From Candidatus Sabulitectum sp. (GTDB lineage: Bacteria > Fermentibacterota > Fermentibacteria > Fermentibacterales > JCC-6), in contig JAIOSV010000017.1 of the NCBI GenBank assembly GCA_021107435.1, positions 1 to 58,927 of the forward strand: a DNA stretch of 58,927 nucleotides, read 5' to 3'. Under the pieces are notes generated by a model. It ran no database searches, was not told the origin of the DNA, and saw nothing but the letters and a program-made list of their open reading frames with translations. Below are positions 17,035 to 25,887 of this stretch, piece by piece (within the stretch, counting starts at the first letter, position 1; each line of letters begins with the position of its first letter). The position numbers and the translations under genes were made by a program.

Positions 17035-17532
17035 CTACTGTGAATACAAACCACCCCGGAATATAATAGAAGAGCTATCCTGTACCCGCTTTAGAAGTAC
17101 TTCCGGTGTTTCTCTGAGGCCGGGCACTGTTTCCGACCAAACCTCACACAAAGGAACCAGTACAAACCTTCGAAGAGTCATTCCGGGATGAGGAAGTGTC
17201 AATTCCTCAGATGAAACGCCGCCATCAATAAAAAGAACATCCACATCCAGAGCTCTTGCGGCGCCACTCTTCTTCACAGGAACTGAGAACTCACCCTCAA
17301 TCGAACGACACAGGTGCAAAAGCTCAATATCTGTTCCCTGCCACATACCGCTTACTGCCGCGTTAAGGAACTCTCCCCCTTCTACTTCTCCCCATGGAGG
17401 TGTCTGATACAGAGAAGAAACTCTGAGGTCTGATACGAAACAATGCTCCCGCAGCATAGAAACGCATCTCTGGAAATTGCTCCGGACATCACCAAGATTT
17501 CCTCCCAGTCCCAGAGCAAATGATCTACTCAC
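17035..17532 (-). CDS. folK: 2-amino-4-hydroxy-6-hydroxymethyldihydropteridine pyrophosphokinase
   Basis: 165 residues from the chosen start. It transfers pyrophosphate from ATP to hydroxymethyldihydropterin in folate synthesis. Evident motifs: ALGLGGNLGD, VSSLYQTPPWG, FLNAAV, ARALDVDVLFIDG and LPHPGMTLRRFVLVPL. The frame is open to 17625, but those residues are only a shadow of folB; GTG 17532 gives the normal N-terminus and overlaps the folB stop by 8 bases. Confidence 0.95.
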   Translation of the reverse strand: MSRSFALGLGGNLGDVRSNFQRCVSMLREHCFVSDLRVSSLYQTPPWGEVEGGEFLNAAVSGMWQGTDIELLHLCRSIEGEFSVPVKKSGAARALDVDVLFIDGGVSSEELTLPHPGMTLRRFVLVPLCEVWSETVPGLRETPEVLLKRVQDSSSIIFRGGLYSQ

Positions 17533-17878
17533 CAATGATAACCGTAGCCCTTGCCATGGGAGGTTCAGTTGGAGGGTGATCTTTGTGCACAGCCACAGTC
17601 CATCTGCCCGGCCAGTCATTCTCAAGAATGACTATAACATCACTGGCAAGTTCTTCTATATACTTGTATTCCGGCATTAGCTTGTTCCTCAATGAAGCAC
17701 AGACCTGCGAGTAATCCACAACGGGAATCCCACCGGAAAACAGTTCACCGATCCACTTCAGGTCCATTTTTACGCTTCTTGGTTCAGTCCGCTCGAAAGG
17801 CAATGCCCCCAACCGCACTGTAAGGGAAATACCCTCCAGAAACAGTGTACCTGTCAGTCTCCTGTTTTCTTCAGCCAT
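17525..17878 (-). CDS. folB: Dihydroneopterin aldolase
   Basis: 117 residues, family length. It converts dihydroneopterin to 6-hydroxymethyldihydropterin, the substrate of the next gene folK. Features: LEGISLTVRLGALPFERTEP (the conserved opening; Glu for His in the usual GVxxxER), VVDYSQV, KYIEELASDV, and the strand VAVHKDHPP corresponding to the V-x-K-P region. It overlaps dapL by 25 bases and folK by 8, so folate genes are embedded in the long operon. Confidence 0.92.
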   Translation of the reverse strand: MAEENRRLTGTLFLEGISLTVRLGALPFERTEPRSVKMDLKWIGELFSGGIPVVDYSQVCASLRNKLMPEYKYIEELASDVIVILENDWPGRWTVAVHKDHPPTEPPMARATVIIGE

Positions 17879-19062
17879 TTGAGAAGCCTTCCCTTGTGCA
17901 GTTCCATCTGTTCAAGTCTTCCAACTGCCTGATGAATTCTTGCTGACGGGATTGTAAGGGCAAAACGGATGTATCCTTCTCCCCAGGTTCCAAAACCGCT
18001 TCCAGGTGTGATGACAATACCGGCGTGGTTAATCATCTTCCTGGCGAATACCATAGAGTCGGCTCCCCTGGGAAGCTTAACCCACACATAAAAAGTGCCG
18101 GGGGAATCAAACACATCCCAGTTGAGCTTTCCGAGTCCTTCCACCAGGATGTCTCTTCTCTCCCTGTATGTTTCCATCCTCTCGTTGAAAAGATCCGGGA
18201 ACATATCCATGGCAGCTTCAGCTGCCTTCTGAATGGCTGTAAAAGCACCTGAGTCTATGTTTTCCTTGGCTCCCATAAAGGTGTTCACCAGATGTACTCC
18301 ACCGGCGACAAATCCTATCCTCCAGCCGGTCATATTGAAGGTTTTTGAAAGACTGTGGAATTCAAGAACAACATCCTCCGCCCCTGGAACCTGAAGAAAA
18401 CTGGTGGGTTGTTCCCCGTCGAATCTGATATGGCTGTAAGAGTTGTCACTTACAAGAAGCAGATTATTCCTTCTTGCGAATTCAACCATTTCCGTCATCT
18501 GCTCGAGGGATACAACGGCTCCTGTAGGGTTGTTCGGGTAGTTAAGGAACATAACCTTGGCTTCTCTTAAAACAGCAGGGGGAATTTTCTCAAAATCTGG
18601 AAGAAAATTGTTTTCCCCCAGCAGCGGTAGATCAACCGGGATAGCGTCTGCCAGAATGGCGGAAGCCCTGTAAACAGGATATCCCGGATTGGGTATAAGA
18701 ACCAGATCACCCCTGTTGCAGAACGTCATTGGAATATGGGCGATGCCTTCCTTTGAACCGATAACCGCGGCAGTTTCACATTCAACGCTGAACTGACTTT
18801 TCATCCACCGGGCAGATGCTTCCCTGAAGGAATCGCATCCTGCCCCGTTGGGATACCTGTGGTTCGCCGGGTCGGTCATAGCCTCCTGACCGGCTTTCAC
18901 AACAGCGTCAGGGGTGGGCATATCAGGGTCACCAATACCGAAATCTATCAGGTCAAGTCCTCTTTTTCTGGCCGCTTTCTTCTGACGGTCAAGCTCAGCG
19001 AAGAGATACGGTGGCAACTTGCTGAGTCTTTCTGAAGCACTTATAAGGGGCTTTTTCTGCAT
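17854..19062 (-). CDS. dapL: LL-diaminopimelate aminotransferase (class I/II PLP enzyme)
   Basis: 402 residues. The N-terminus (ERLSKLPPYLFAELDRQK) and the ENIDSGAFTAIQKA stretch are those of the DapL branch, which converts tetrahydrodipicolinate directly to LL-DAP for lysine and peptidoglycan. PLP-site motifs: NYPNNPTGA, SDNSYSH and the Schiff-base lysine in HSLSKTFNMTGWRIGF. AAGGAG lies upstream of the ATG. It is the first gene of the 15.5-kb minus-strand run; the 155 bases upstream are AT-rich, and a promoter there is likely although I see no convincing -35/-10 pair. Confidence 0.9.
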   Translation of the reverse strand: MQKKPLISASERLSKLPPYLFAELDRQKKAARKRGLDLIDFGIGDPDMPTPDAVVKAGQEAMTDPANHRYPNGAGCDSFREASARWMKSQFSVECETAAVIGSKEGIAHIPMTFCNRGDLVLIPNPGYPVYRASAILADAIPVDLPLLGENNFLPDFEKIPPAVLREAKVMFLNYPNNPTGAVVSLEQMTEMVEFARRNNLLLVSDNSYSHIRFDGEQPTSFLQVPGAEDVVLEFHSLSKTFNMTGWRIGFVAGGVHLVNTFMGAKENIDSGAFTAIQKAAEAAMDMFPDLFNERMETYRERRDILVEGLGKLNWDVFDSPGTFYVWVKLPRGADSMVFARKMINHAGIVITPGSGFGTWGEGYIRFALTIPSARIHQAVGRLEQMELHKGRLLKWLKKTGD

Positions 19063-19217
19063 GTGGTCTCCTTTTCTATTTTGACAGTGGAATATATATC
19101 AAAACAGCGATTCACTGACCCCATAAAAACACAAAAGCGACAACAGAGATTTTGCGAGTTATTTGAATATGGCTTTTCTGAAGCCGGTACAGGGCAGAAC
19201 AGGCGGTTCAGAAGTGT

Positions 19218-19526
19218 TCATCTTGAAAGTTTTGTGTAAAATTCTATCCCAACTCTGTCAATATGATCCAGCAAACTGTCATTCCTGATATGGCTGAGTA
19301 TGGTAATATCAATAGTGTAGGGTAAATACAAATCATCGAGTTCGTTCTCAATTCTGTGCAGCAAAGAAAGATCAACACTGCCGATAACAACCAGATCAAT
19401 ATCCGAGCCATTCCTGAAATTGCCTTTTGCTCTCGAACCGTACAGAATAACTTTTTCTATTTCTGAACAACTGGTGAAAACAGTATTGATTTTTTCTATA
19501 ACACGTGTGTTAAGCCCGTACATCAA
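19218..19526 (-). CDS. Minimal nucleotidyltransferase (MNT/HI0073 type)
   Basis: 102 residues. The pol-beta-type signature GSRAKGNFRNGSDIDL (Gly-Ser, ten residues, Asp-x-Asp) is intact. These proteins pair with an HEPN-like helical partner; in MNT/HEPN toxin-antitoxin modules the nucleotidyltransferase modifies and silences the HEPN toxin. The partner gene lies one base upstream (19528-19782) but is 5' truncated, so the module is probably inactive or in decay. Confidence 0.88.
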   Translation of the reverse strand: MMYGLNTRVIEKINTVFTSCSEIEKVILYGSRAKGNFRNGSDIDLVVIGSVDLSLLHRIENELDDLYLPYTIDITILSHIRNDSLLDHIDRVGIEFYTKLSR

Positions 19527-19527
19527 A

Positions 19528-19782
19528 TCACCCTTGCTCCCGCAACTTCAATTCTGAGAATTTCCTGTGCAGCTCCACATATTCTATGTGATAATCGCTT
19601 AATATTGCCTTTACAATTCTATCGGCAGTTTCTTCATTGCAGGTGTGTGAAGTATTATTGCGACTCTTTATCATATCCATCCATATTTCACCATTTTCAA
19701 TAATTCCATATCGAAATGCTTCTCTGGTCGCATCCTTTGATCCATAGATTTCGCTATTTCCCTTTTTTGTTGCCTTAAACAT
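19528..19782 (-). pseudogene. HEPN-like nucleotidyltransferase partner (HI0074 type), 5' truncated
   Basis: The 84 residues match only the C-terminal two thirds of the HI0074 family: YGSKDATREAFRYGIIENGE, WMDMIKSRNNTSHT (the R-x4-H HEPN motif) and the following NEETA helix. The family's first 45 or so residues, including the FEFTFELAWK helix, are absent. The frame runs upstream through a hairpin (19791-19811) to a stop at 19828-19830 without any matching sequence, and no ribosome site precedes ATG 19782. The upstream part appears to have been replaced at the boundary with the SEC-C gene. Confidence 0.75.
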
Positions 19783-19790
19783 TGCGCCAG

Positions 19791-19811
19791 GCTCACACCT
19801 TCGGCGTGAGC
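19791..19811. repeat. Stem-loop at a gene-truncation boundary
   Basis: Inverted repeat with arms GCTCAC and GTGAGC around ACCTTCGGC, a stable-looking stem with a TTC loop. It lies between the 3' end of the SEC-C gene and the truncated HEPN gene, both on the minus strand. No T-run follows in either direction, so it is not a classical terminator; it may be a mobile-repeat scar. Confidence 0.6.
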
Positions 19812-19823
19812 ATTCTTTGTTTA

Positions 19824-20288
19824 TTATTTACCACAGCACTTTTTGTATTTCTTTCCACTCCCACAGGGACAAAGATCATTTCTGCCTGTCTTTCTATGTG
19901 ATACGAGTGTCGCTGCATTCAAATCGGGCAGGAAGCGAACCAGCGGAACGGGATTTTCAGCAGTTCCAATTTCAGCATTTGCCTTCTCTTCCGGAATGGC
20001 ATCCATATCCACTATTCCTGAAATCAAGTATTTAAGACCACTGCTTTCTCCATCCATTGATATTATTACTGCCTGCTCAATTTTTTCTCTATCAAATACG
20101 ACCACAGGACAGTTACTGCAGAAATGACTTCCTGAAAAGTTTGTCATGAATTCGCCATCATCGTAATCTGATTCTACTTCAAGTAAAATCGTACATTTTT
20201 CATCTACTAATACCGATTTGCATTCAGGACAAATAGTCAGGCAGTGTTCACTACCATAGTAATGTCTTCTGGGTATTGATAAATCCAT
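19824..20288 (-). CDS. SEC-C motif zinc-binding protein
   Basis: 154 residues. The C-terminus is the SEC-C metal-binding motif of SecA tails: [19 protein letters not shown]. The N-terminal part has two further cysteine pairs (CPECKSVLV near 20 and CSNCPVVVF near 58), suggesting a second zinc ribbon. SEC-C proteins bind zinc and often ribosomes or SecB; the function of this stand-alone form is unknown. Confidence 0.8.
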   Translation of the reverse strand: MDLSIPRRHYYGSEHCLTICPECKSVLVDEKCTILLEVESDYDDGEFMTNFSGSHFCSNCPVVVFDREKIEQAVIISMDGESSGLKYLISGIVDMDAIPEEKANAEIGTAENPVPLVRFLPDLNAATLVSHRKTGRNDLCPCGSGKKYKKCCGK

Positions 20289-20437
20289 TTTCTTCTCATC
20301 TCTTATAATTGTTCATTTCTTTCTATTGGCTGTGTTAGTAGTCAGATTCCTCATTCATATTCATACATAGGAATATCCTGTTTTTGCCAGCAAGTCAATG
20401 ATGCCTGTTCTGCTTATCGGCTATTCTGGAAAGCACA

Positions 20438-22798
20438 TTGCAGAGGTTGTATTGGCTATATTGCACAACAGGAAAAGCCATCACAACCGGAAGAAAAACA
20501 ATGCTCATTCCATTCGATAGAAATACTGGCACCGTAAGGTCCGCTATTAAAGTGCTTATCGGTCTGTGCCGACCGCCTGACACACTCCGGAGCGGTGACG
20601 CATCCATTGACCTTCGTACCAGACAGAAGGAGCACAACAGAAAACAGAGGGAGCTGGCTGAAGAAAGAGACTGCGCCTGGGAAATACCAGCAATGCTGAT
20701 TACTGAACGAAACGGAATCAACTTTCAGATCACCGGAAGAGCTGATCTGCTCACAGAAGACGGTGACACTGTCATCGAAGTAAAGACGGCACAGCCAATG
20801 CCACTGTCCCCTGCCACCCACCACCTTCTCCAGGTACTCTTCTATGCAAACGCTCTGGGCGCGAAAAATGCGGCCATGGTCTATACCGACCCGGATTCTA
20901 AAGAATCACTGGAATTCCCTGTTGACCCTGGTGGCAAGGAAATGATTGATCTCTGGGAAGGCTTCATCGAAGATGTTTCCCTTTTCGTTAAAAATGAGTG
21001 GAAAAGACATGTGAAACTTAACGGGGCACTTGAGAATCTGAGTTTCCCCTTCGACAGCATCAGACCCGGTCAGGAAGAAATAGTAAACTCTGTAAGGAAA
21101 GCTGGAAGCGAGGGAGAGGAATTACTTTTACAGGCACCCACCGGTACCGGGAAAACAGCAGCGGTGCTGGCTGGCGCAATTCCGCCTGTGGTGACAAACT
21201 GGAGAATTCTCTTCTTCCTCACAGCAAAAAACACACAGAAGAAAATACTTGCTGAAACAATGACAAGGTTCATAGATCAGGGCTTTCACCTGCGCACAAT
21301 CATTCTCTCATCCAGAGAAAACTCCTGCCCCATGGACATAGAGAGGTGCAATCCTGAACTCTGTCCCTACGCGGAGGAGTTCGGACCCCGGATAAAGCAG
21401 TCCTGCATAATTGAAAAGCTTACAGAAAATGTCCTCATCAAACCCGGGGACATCATGAGGGAATCGATCAAGGCTGAGGTCTGTCCCTTTGAACTTGCCC
21501 TCTATCTCTCACAGAGGTGCGATCTGATCGCATGCGACTACAACTATGTTTTTGACCCGGGCATACGGCTGAAAAGATTCTTCGATGATGACGGTACTGC
21601 ATCCAGATGCGTTCTTCTGATTGATGAGGCTGCCAACCTTCCGGAAAGAGTTCGGGGAATCTGGTCACCGGAGATAAAAACCCGGTGGATGGAAACAACA
21701 TGGAAATACGCCAGGGGCAACAGAAGACTCCAGAAACTCCTCCGCCCGTGGCGGAAACTGCTTCAGGCCTACGCAGACCGGCCCTGGCCTCACCGGGATA
21801 GTGAGATCCGTCTTCCCGATGAAGTGGATCTCCCCGGTATCAACAGCAGAAGATGGCAGAAGATACTGGGCGGAGACCTGAATGCACCCCGGGAAGCGGG
21901 TCTCCTGTGCAGAGCAATTTACGGATTCTCCCGTGTATCCGAGAGACTGGACGAAAGATTTCATCTGATAGCCAGAAAGGATGGAGACGACACACTGATC
22001 CAGTGGTACTGCACTGATCCTTCAACATTCATTGCTGAAGAGCATTCAAGGTGCTCCAGTGTAACCGGCTTTTCCGCCACACTGGAACCGATGGACCATT
22101 TCGCTGCAGAACTTGGGCTTGGAAAGACAGATGCACTTACCGCGAAAGCAGTGGGCTGGCCCTTCCCCGGGGAAAACCTCACAGTGTGGGTGGACACCGG
22201 CATCAACACCCGCTGGAGATACCGGGATGAACAGACAAAATTGATAATTGAGAAGCTGCAGGGAGCCAGAGCAAAAACCCCGGGCACCTGGATGGCTTTC
22301 TTCCCGTCATTCTCCTGGATGGAGAAGATCGCCCTTGCGGCGGAAGACTCAGAACTGGAACTGATAGCCCAGAAAAGAGAAATGACAGAACAGGACAGAA
22401 CTGAATTCGTTGAACTGATAAACAGCGGAGATCATCTGATTCTGGCGGTAGCCGGAGGTCTCTTCGCAGAGGGTATAGACCTGAGCATCCCTGATCTGAG
22501 AGGCTGTTTCATAGCAGGCCCCTCACTGCCGTCCATCTCCTTGAGGCAGAAACTTCTTCAGGAAAGATACAATGAGACGGGAAGAGACGGTTTCCTGCAT
22601 GCCTTCGCCATTCCCGGAATAAACAGGGTAATTCAGGCCGCAGGCAGACTGATAAGAAACAGCGAGCAGAAAGCTGACCTGATCCTCCTTGGGGGCAGAT
22701 TTATAAGAAACCCTTACTTCAGCCACCTGCCCGATCACTGGTTCCCTCTCAGGGTAATCAGATACAGAAGAGTCTCACTGAAGCACAGAAAGAGATGA
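20438..22798 (+). CDS. Rad3/DinG-type Fe-S DNA helicase fused to an N-terminal PD-(D/E)XK nuclease domain
   Basis: 786 residues. At 95-120 is a Cas4/RecB-like nuclease core: ITGRADLL with the metal-binding Asp, then VIEVKTAQ with Glu114 and Lys116. The helicase part follows: Walker A APTGTGKT at 233-240, several cysteines at 297, 304, 309, 323 and 349 in the place of the XPD iron-sulfur cluster, the DEAH-box variant DEAA at 396-399, and C-terminal motifs including FAEGIDLS and a QAAGRLIR motif VI. Expected to unwind 5'-overhang DNA and possibly nick it. The start is TTG; ATG 20501 with GGAAG upstream is an alternative that still keeps the nuclease. It stands alone, with no defence or repair neighbours. 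Confidence 0.9.
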   Translation: MQRLYWLYCTTGKAITTGRKTMLIPFDRNTGTVRSAIKVLIGLCRPPDTLRSGDASIDLRTRQKEHNRKQRELAEERDCAWEIPAMLITERNGINFQITGRADLLTEDGDTVIEVKTAQPMPLSPATHHLLQVLFYANALGAKNAAMVYTDPDSKESLEFPVDPGGKEMIDLWEGFIEDVSLFVKNEWKRHVKLNGALENLSFPFDSIRPGQEEIVNSVRKAGSEGEELLLQAPTGTGKTAAVLAGAIPPVVTNWRILFFLTAKNTQKKILAETMTRFIDQGFHLRTIILSSRENSCPMDIERCNPELCPYAEEFGPRIKQSCIIEKLTENVLIKPGDIMRESIKAEVCPFELALYLSQRCDLIACDYNYVFDPGIRLKRFFDDDGTASRCVLLIDEAANLPERVRGIWSPEIKTRWMETTWKYARGNRRLQKLLRPWRKLLQAYADRPWPHRDSEIRLPDEVDLPGINSRRWQKILGGDLNAPREAGLLCRAIYGFSRVSERLDERFHLIARKDGDDTLIQWYCTDPSTFIAEEHSRCSSVTGFSATLEPMDHFAAELGLGKTDALTAKAVGWPFPGENLTVWVDTGINTRWRYRDEQTKLIIEKLQGARAKTPGTWMAFFPSFSWMEKIALAAEDSELELIAQKREMTEQDRTEFVELINSGDHLILAVAGGLFAEGIDLSIPDLRGCFIAGPSLPSISLRQKLLQERYNETGRDGFLHAFAIPGINRVIQAAGRLIRNSEQKADLILLGGRFIRNPYFSHLPDHWFPLRVIRYRRVSLKHRKR

Positions 22799-22812
22799 TG
22801 TTCATTCCTCTC

Positions 22813-22841
22813 TTGACCATTGCTCCAATCGTCTTTATGCT
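22813..22841 (+). promoter_or_regulatory. Sigma-70-type promoter
   Basis: TTGACC (22813-22818), 17-base spacer, TATGCT (22836-22841), placed 40 bases before the ribosome site and ATG of the signal peptide at 22881. The same pair of hexamers with the same spacing occurs upstream of the gingipain-like gene (34802-34830, minus). Confidence 0.55.
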
Positions 22842-22954
22842 AATTAAAGGTGGTTTTACGTTTTACATGAAGGAGAAGCAATGATAACTCTTCTTTTTGT
22901 TCTTCTTACCTGCTTTCAGGGAGCAATTGGAACTGAAGTTCCTGCTGCCGACAT

Positions 22955-23935
22955 GTGGTGGATACATGGCAGCTGCCTTACGCTTCGGAGATACTCGATA
23001 TTAGCTTCAACTGGAATTCAAATATTCTGATTATCCGCAGCAATGCCGACGGAAAACTCTTTCTTGCAGACCCGTCGGATTGCGGATATCTCGGTGAAGT
23101 GGATCTGCCTGCCGGTGCGGAAGGCTTCGGAGTGGCAATATCCCCATCGTACCCGGCGGAGTACTACATCAACAGCGACACGGCACCTTTTATACTCCAC
23201 TCCGATGGATCAGGAGTATGGAGTGAGCTTTCAAATCCGGCGGGAACCGATTGTGCCGGTATGGATTTCGAGGGCTTATTTGGTTCTCCAGACCAGATTT
23301 TCGAGGTATCCGCTACAAGCCCTTACCAGCTCTACGCAATTGAAACGGACGGATCTGATTACGATGTCTACGCGCTGCCGGGAGTAAACGGTGAGATCAG
23401 CGGTTTCATGGGACACGAAATAGCCACCCTTTACGGATATCCTCCCGGAGCTGTCGTACTTACCACCAGGTTCGGTCATGAGTTTTTCTTCTACTATGGG
23501 GGATACACACAGTACGGTCAGGAACCGTGCCCTGTTCCCGTTTCAGAATCCCTGGGACTTACATGGAGCCCTGAGGGTCTGGTATACTGGAGCTACAAGG
23601 GGCTGGATATGGAATACTACATCAGCGCCCTGTCAATCCCGATATTCGGAGCGATTGAAGACGATTACTGCGCTTCAGTTTCCCGGACGAATGCTCTGAG
23701 AATGCTCGTCAATCCTTCCACAGGTTCCGCAGGCCTGATTGTAGATCTTTTAACTCCAGGACAGATTAGTCTTGAAGTTTTCGATCTCTCTGGAAGACTG
23801 GTGGGACTACTGCACGACGGGCAACTTGTTTCAGGTGAAAGCATCTTTGGTTTCGGCGGTTCCCCGGGAGTTTACACGGCTGTTCTCAGGCACTCCGGGC
23901 ATGAAGAGCGGCTCAGGTTTGTTCTTACGAGGTAG
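22955..23935 (+). CDS. Secreted protein with T9SS-type C-terminal domain, frameshifted from its signal peptide
   Basis: The 326-residue frame begins GTG GTG GAT without any ribosome site. 74 bases upstream an ATG (22881) with AGGAG at the right distance opens a perfect signal peptide (MITLLFVLLTCFQGAIG), but in a different frame; it runs into the main frame only if one base is added near 22950. So the gene is either broken or carries a one-base error. The body looks like a beta-propeller-type ectodomain with many Tyr and Gly; the last 75 residues (LEVFDLSGRLVGLL ... GVYTAVLRHS) are a FlgD-like/T9SS type A sorting domain. Confidence 0.8.
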   Translation: MVDTWQLPYASEILDISFNWNSNILIIRSNADGKLFLADPSDCGYLGEVDLPAGAEGFGVAISPSYPAEYYINSDTAPFILHSDGSGVWSELSNPAGTDCAGMDFEGLFGSPDQIFEVSATSPYQLYAIETDGSDYDVYALPGVNGEISGFMGHEIATLYGYPPGAVVLTTRFGHEFFFYYGGYTQYGQEPCPVPVSESLGLTWSPEGLVYWSYKGLDMEYYISALSIPIFGAIEDDYCASVSRTNALRMLVNPSTGSAGLIVDLLTPGQISLEVFDLSGRLVGLLHDGQLVSGESIFGFGGSPGVYTAVLRHSGHEERLRFVLTR

Positions 23936-24024
23936 ATATCTTCTTTCTGAACGATCCGCGGAAAGGCTTCACCCGGGCACACATTTACTCTGCGGATTCT
24001 GTATGACAGCTGCACCAGTAATTA

Positions 24025-25887
24025 TCAGGCTTTCAAATGTTCGGAAAACCAGCGTACCGTCTCGACTGATGCTCGAATCCGATTGGATTCTTTATAGAAT
24101 CCGTGGCCTTCGTCAGGAAAAAGCACATATTTAACACTGACACCGGACTTTTTCAGATGTTGAACAACCTGCTCAGCTTCTACGACTGGCACATTTGTAT
24201 CATTTGCCCCATGAAGAACAATCGTGGCAGCTGTAACTCGATCAAGCTTGTGAATGGGGGATAAATCACGCAGTAACTCGATTTGTGTTTCAGGATCACC
24301 GTATTTAATCCTTGAGATATCCGCCATCCAGGGTTCGGTCTGCTTAAAAAATGTTTCGAAGTTAACGATGCCAAACCAGTTCGCTCCCGCGGCAAAACGC
24401 TCTGGATATTCCGTAAGCCCGGCCATCGTCAAATACCCCCCGTAGGAACACCCCATAATCCCGATGCGCGAGCCATCTGCTACACCAAGTGAGACAACAT
24501 AATCAACACATGTCTCAATATCGCGTATTGCATCGAAGCGCAGTGGCCCGTTATCAAGATTCACAAAACGCTTGCCAAAACCTGCCGAACCTCGCACATT
24601 GGGGGCAAAAACAGCGATTCCCTGTGCCAGCAGAGCCTGGAAAAGACCCTTGAACACTGGTTGTTCCTGTGACTCGGGACCGCCGTGAAAACTCAGTACA
24701 ATCGGACCGGGAGCTACGAAGTTTGTTGGTTGATAAAGCCATCCACTGATCTCGATTCCATCATGGGCAGGAAAATGAACGAGTTCCGGACTTGTCATAT
24801 TTGAAAGGTTGATTCCCGGATGATGACTCTTCGTAACCTGCCATAACCGCTCCAGCTTCCTGTCGTAAACATGTATATCCATAGGAGAAATCGAACCTGA
24901 CAGAACGATGGCAAGCAGGTTCCCATCCTGCGAAAAGAGAGGAGTCCCCGCAATTTCTGCTGGGAGATCGGGTCCGGGAGTAATCTCTGAGGTTGTGAGA
25001 TCAAAAAATTCAATTTCGTTAAATCCTGCGACATTCCAAAGCAATGAAGCTGTCTTTCCATCTCTTGTAATGTCAAACCCTTGCAGCTCCGCATCACTCC
25101 TGTCTACAAGGATCTCTATTGCACCAGGCTTGCCGTTTTCGTCAATTGCCATTTTGCAGAAAGCAATCCTATCACGATCTTTGTTTGATGACAGGTAAAC
25201 AGTTTTTCCGTCAGGCGCGAAGCGACCACCATCAAAGCTTCCGGGACCTTCATGCGGTGTGAGAAGTATTTCCTCACCGTCTTCAAGATTGATGACATAA
25301 AGATTGTTATCACTTCTATTCACCATCCGGTAAAGCAGGGCATATTTCCCATCACGGCTGACATCTGTGAAATAACCAACACCTCGATTTTCTGTAACCA
25401 AACGCAACTGGTCGCTTTCTATATCGAAAACGCAGGCATCCATTGCATCTGCGCTTCGATGATTCGATGCAATCAACAACTTGCAGCCATCATATGTCCA
25501 CGAACCAAGCCAGTTATTCTCTTTACCACCCCGGGTAAGTCGTCGCAGTTCGCTGCCATCCGGACGAACAAGATAAACCTGCTCGTTCATACCTCCTCCA
25601 GGTGCAAGGCTGAAAGCCAGCCAATTTCCATCCGGCGACCAGGATACACTATAGATCTGATCCGGAAGTGCTGTTACCAGTTCGGGCCAGCCACCTTCAG
25701 CAGGCACAATCCATACCTGGGGCAAACCACTTATGCTGGAGATAAAAGCAATTCGTTTACCATCCGGCGAAAAGGCAGGAGACCAGCAGGCTCCAACCTT
25801 AGCCATTAACGCGACTGAAGCTTCAAGATCATCCTGAGCCATCAACGGATTGCCCGTTGATAATCTCGTATCGAGTTCAGTGCCCAT
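24025..25887 (-). CDS. S9-family serine peptidase (acylaminoacyl-peptidase/prolyl oligopeptidase type)
   Basis: 620 residues. The first 340 are a WD40-like (PD40) propeller with repeated SPDGKRIAF, SPDGNWLAF, SRDGKYALL, APDGKTVYL blades; the C-terminal 260 are an alpha/beta-hydrolase. Catalytic triad: Ser481 in GCSYGGY, Asp563 in HGANDTNVP, His595 in DEGHGF. No signal peptide, so likely a cytoplasmic oligopeptidase trimming short or N-acylated peptides. GGGAG precedes the ATG. The gene is convergent with the T9SS protein and not in an operon. Confidence 0.93.
   Translation of the reverse strand: MGTELDTRLSTGNPLMAQDDLEASVALMAKVGACWSPAFSPDGKRIAFISSISGLPQVWIVPAEGGWPELVTALPDQIYSVSWSPDGNWLAFSLAPGGGMNEQVYLVRPDGSELRRLTRGGKENNWLGSWTYDGCKLLIASNHRSADAMDACVFDIESDQLRLVTENRGVGYFTDVSRDGKYALLYRMVNRSDNNLYVINLEDGEEILLTPHEGPGSFDGGRFAPDGKTVYLSSNKDRDRIAFCKMAIDENGKPGAIEILVDRSDAELQGFDITRDGKTASLLWNVAGFNEIEFFDLTTSEITPGPDLPAEIAGTPLFSQDGNLLAIVLSGSISPMDIHVYDRKLERLWQVTKSHHPGINLSNMTSPELVHFPAHDGIEISGWLYQPTNFVAPGPIVLSFHGGPESQEQPVFKGLFQALLAQGIAVFAPNVRGSAGFGKRFVNLDNGPLRFDAIRDIETCVDYVVSLGVADGSRIGIMGCSYGGYLTMAGLTEYPERFAAGANWFGIVNFETFFKQTEPWMADISRIKYGDPETQIELLRDLSPIHKLDRVTAATIVLHGANDTNVPVVEAEQVVQHLKKSGVSVKYVLFPDEGHGFYKESNRIRASVETVRWFSEHLKA

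Noticed and set aside
17533..17625. Upstream extension of folK
   Set aside because: The 31 residues are the out-of-frame shadow of folB; the GTG at 17532 gives the normal family start.
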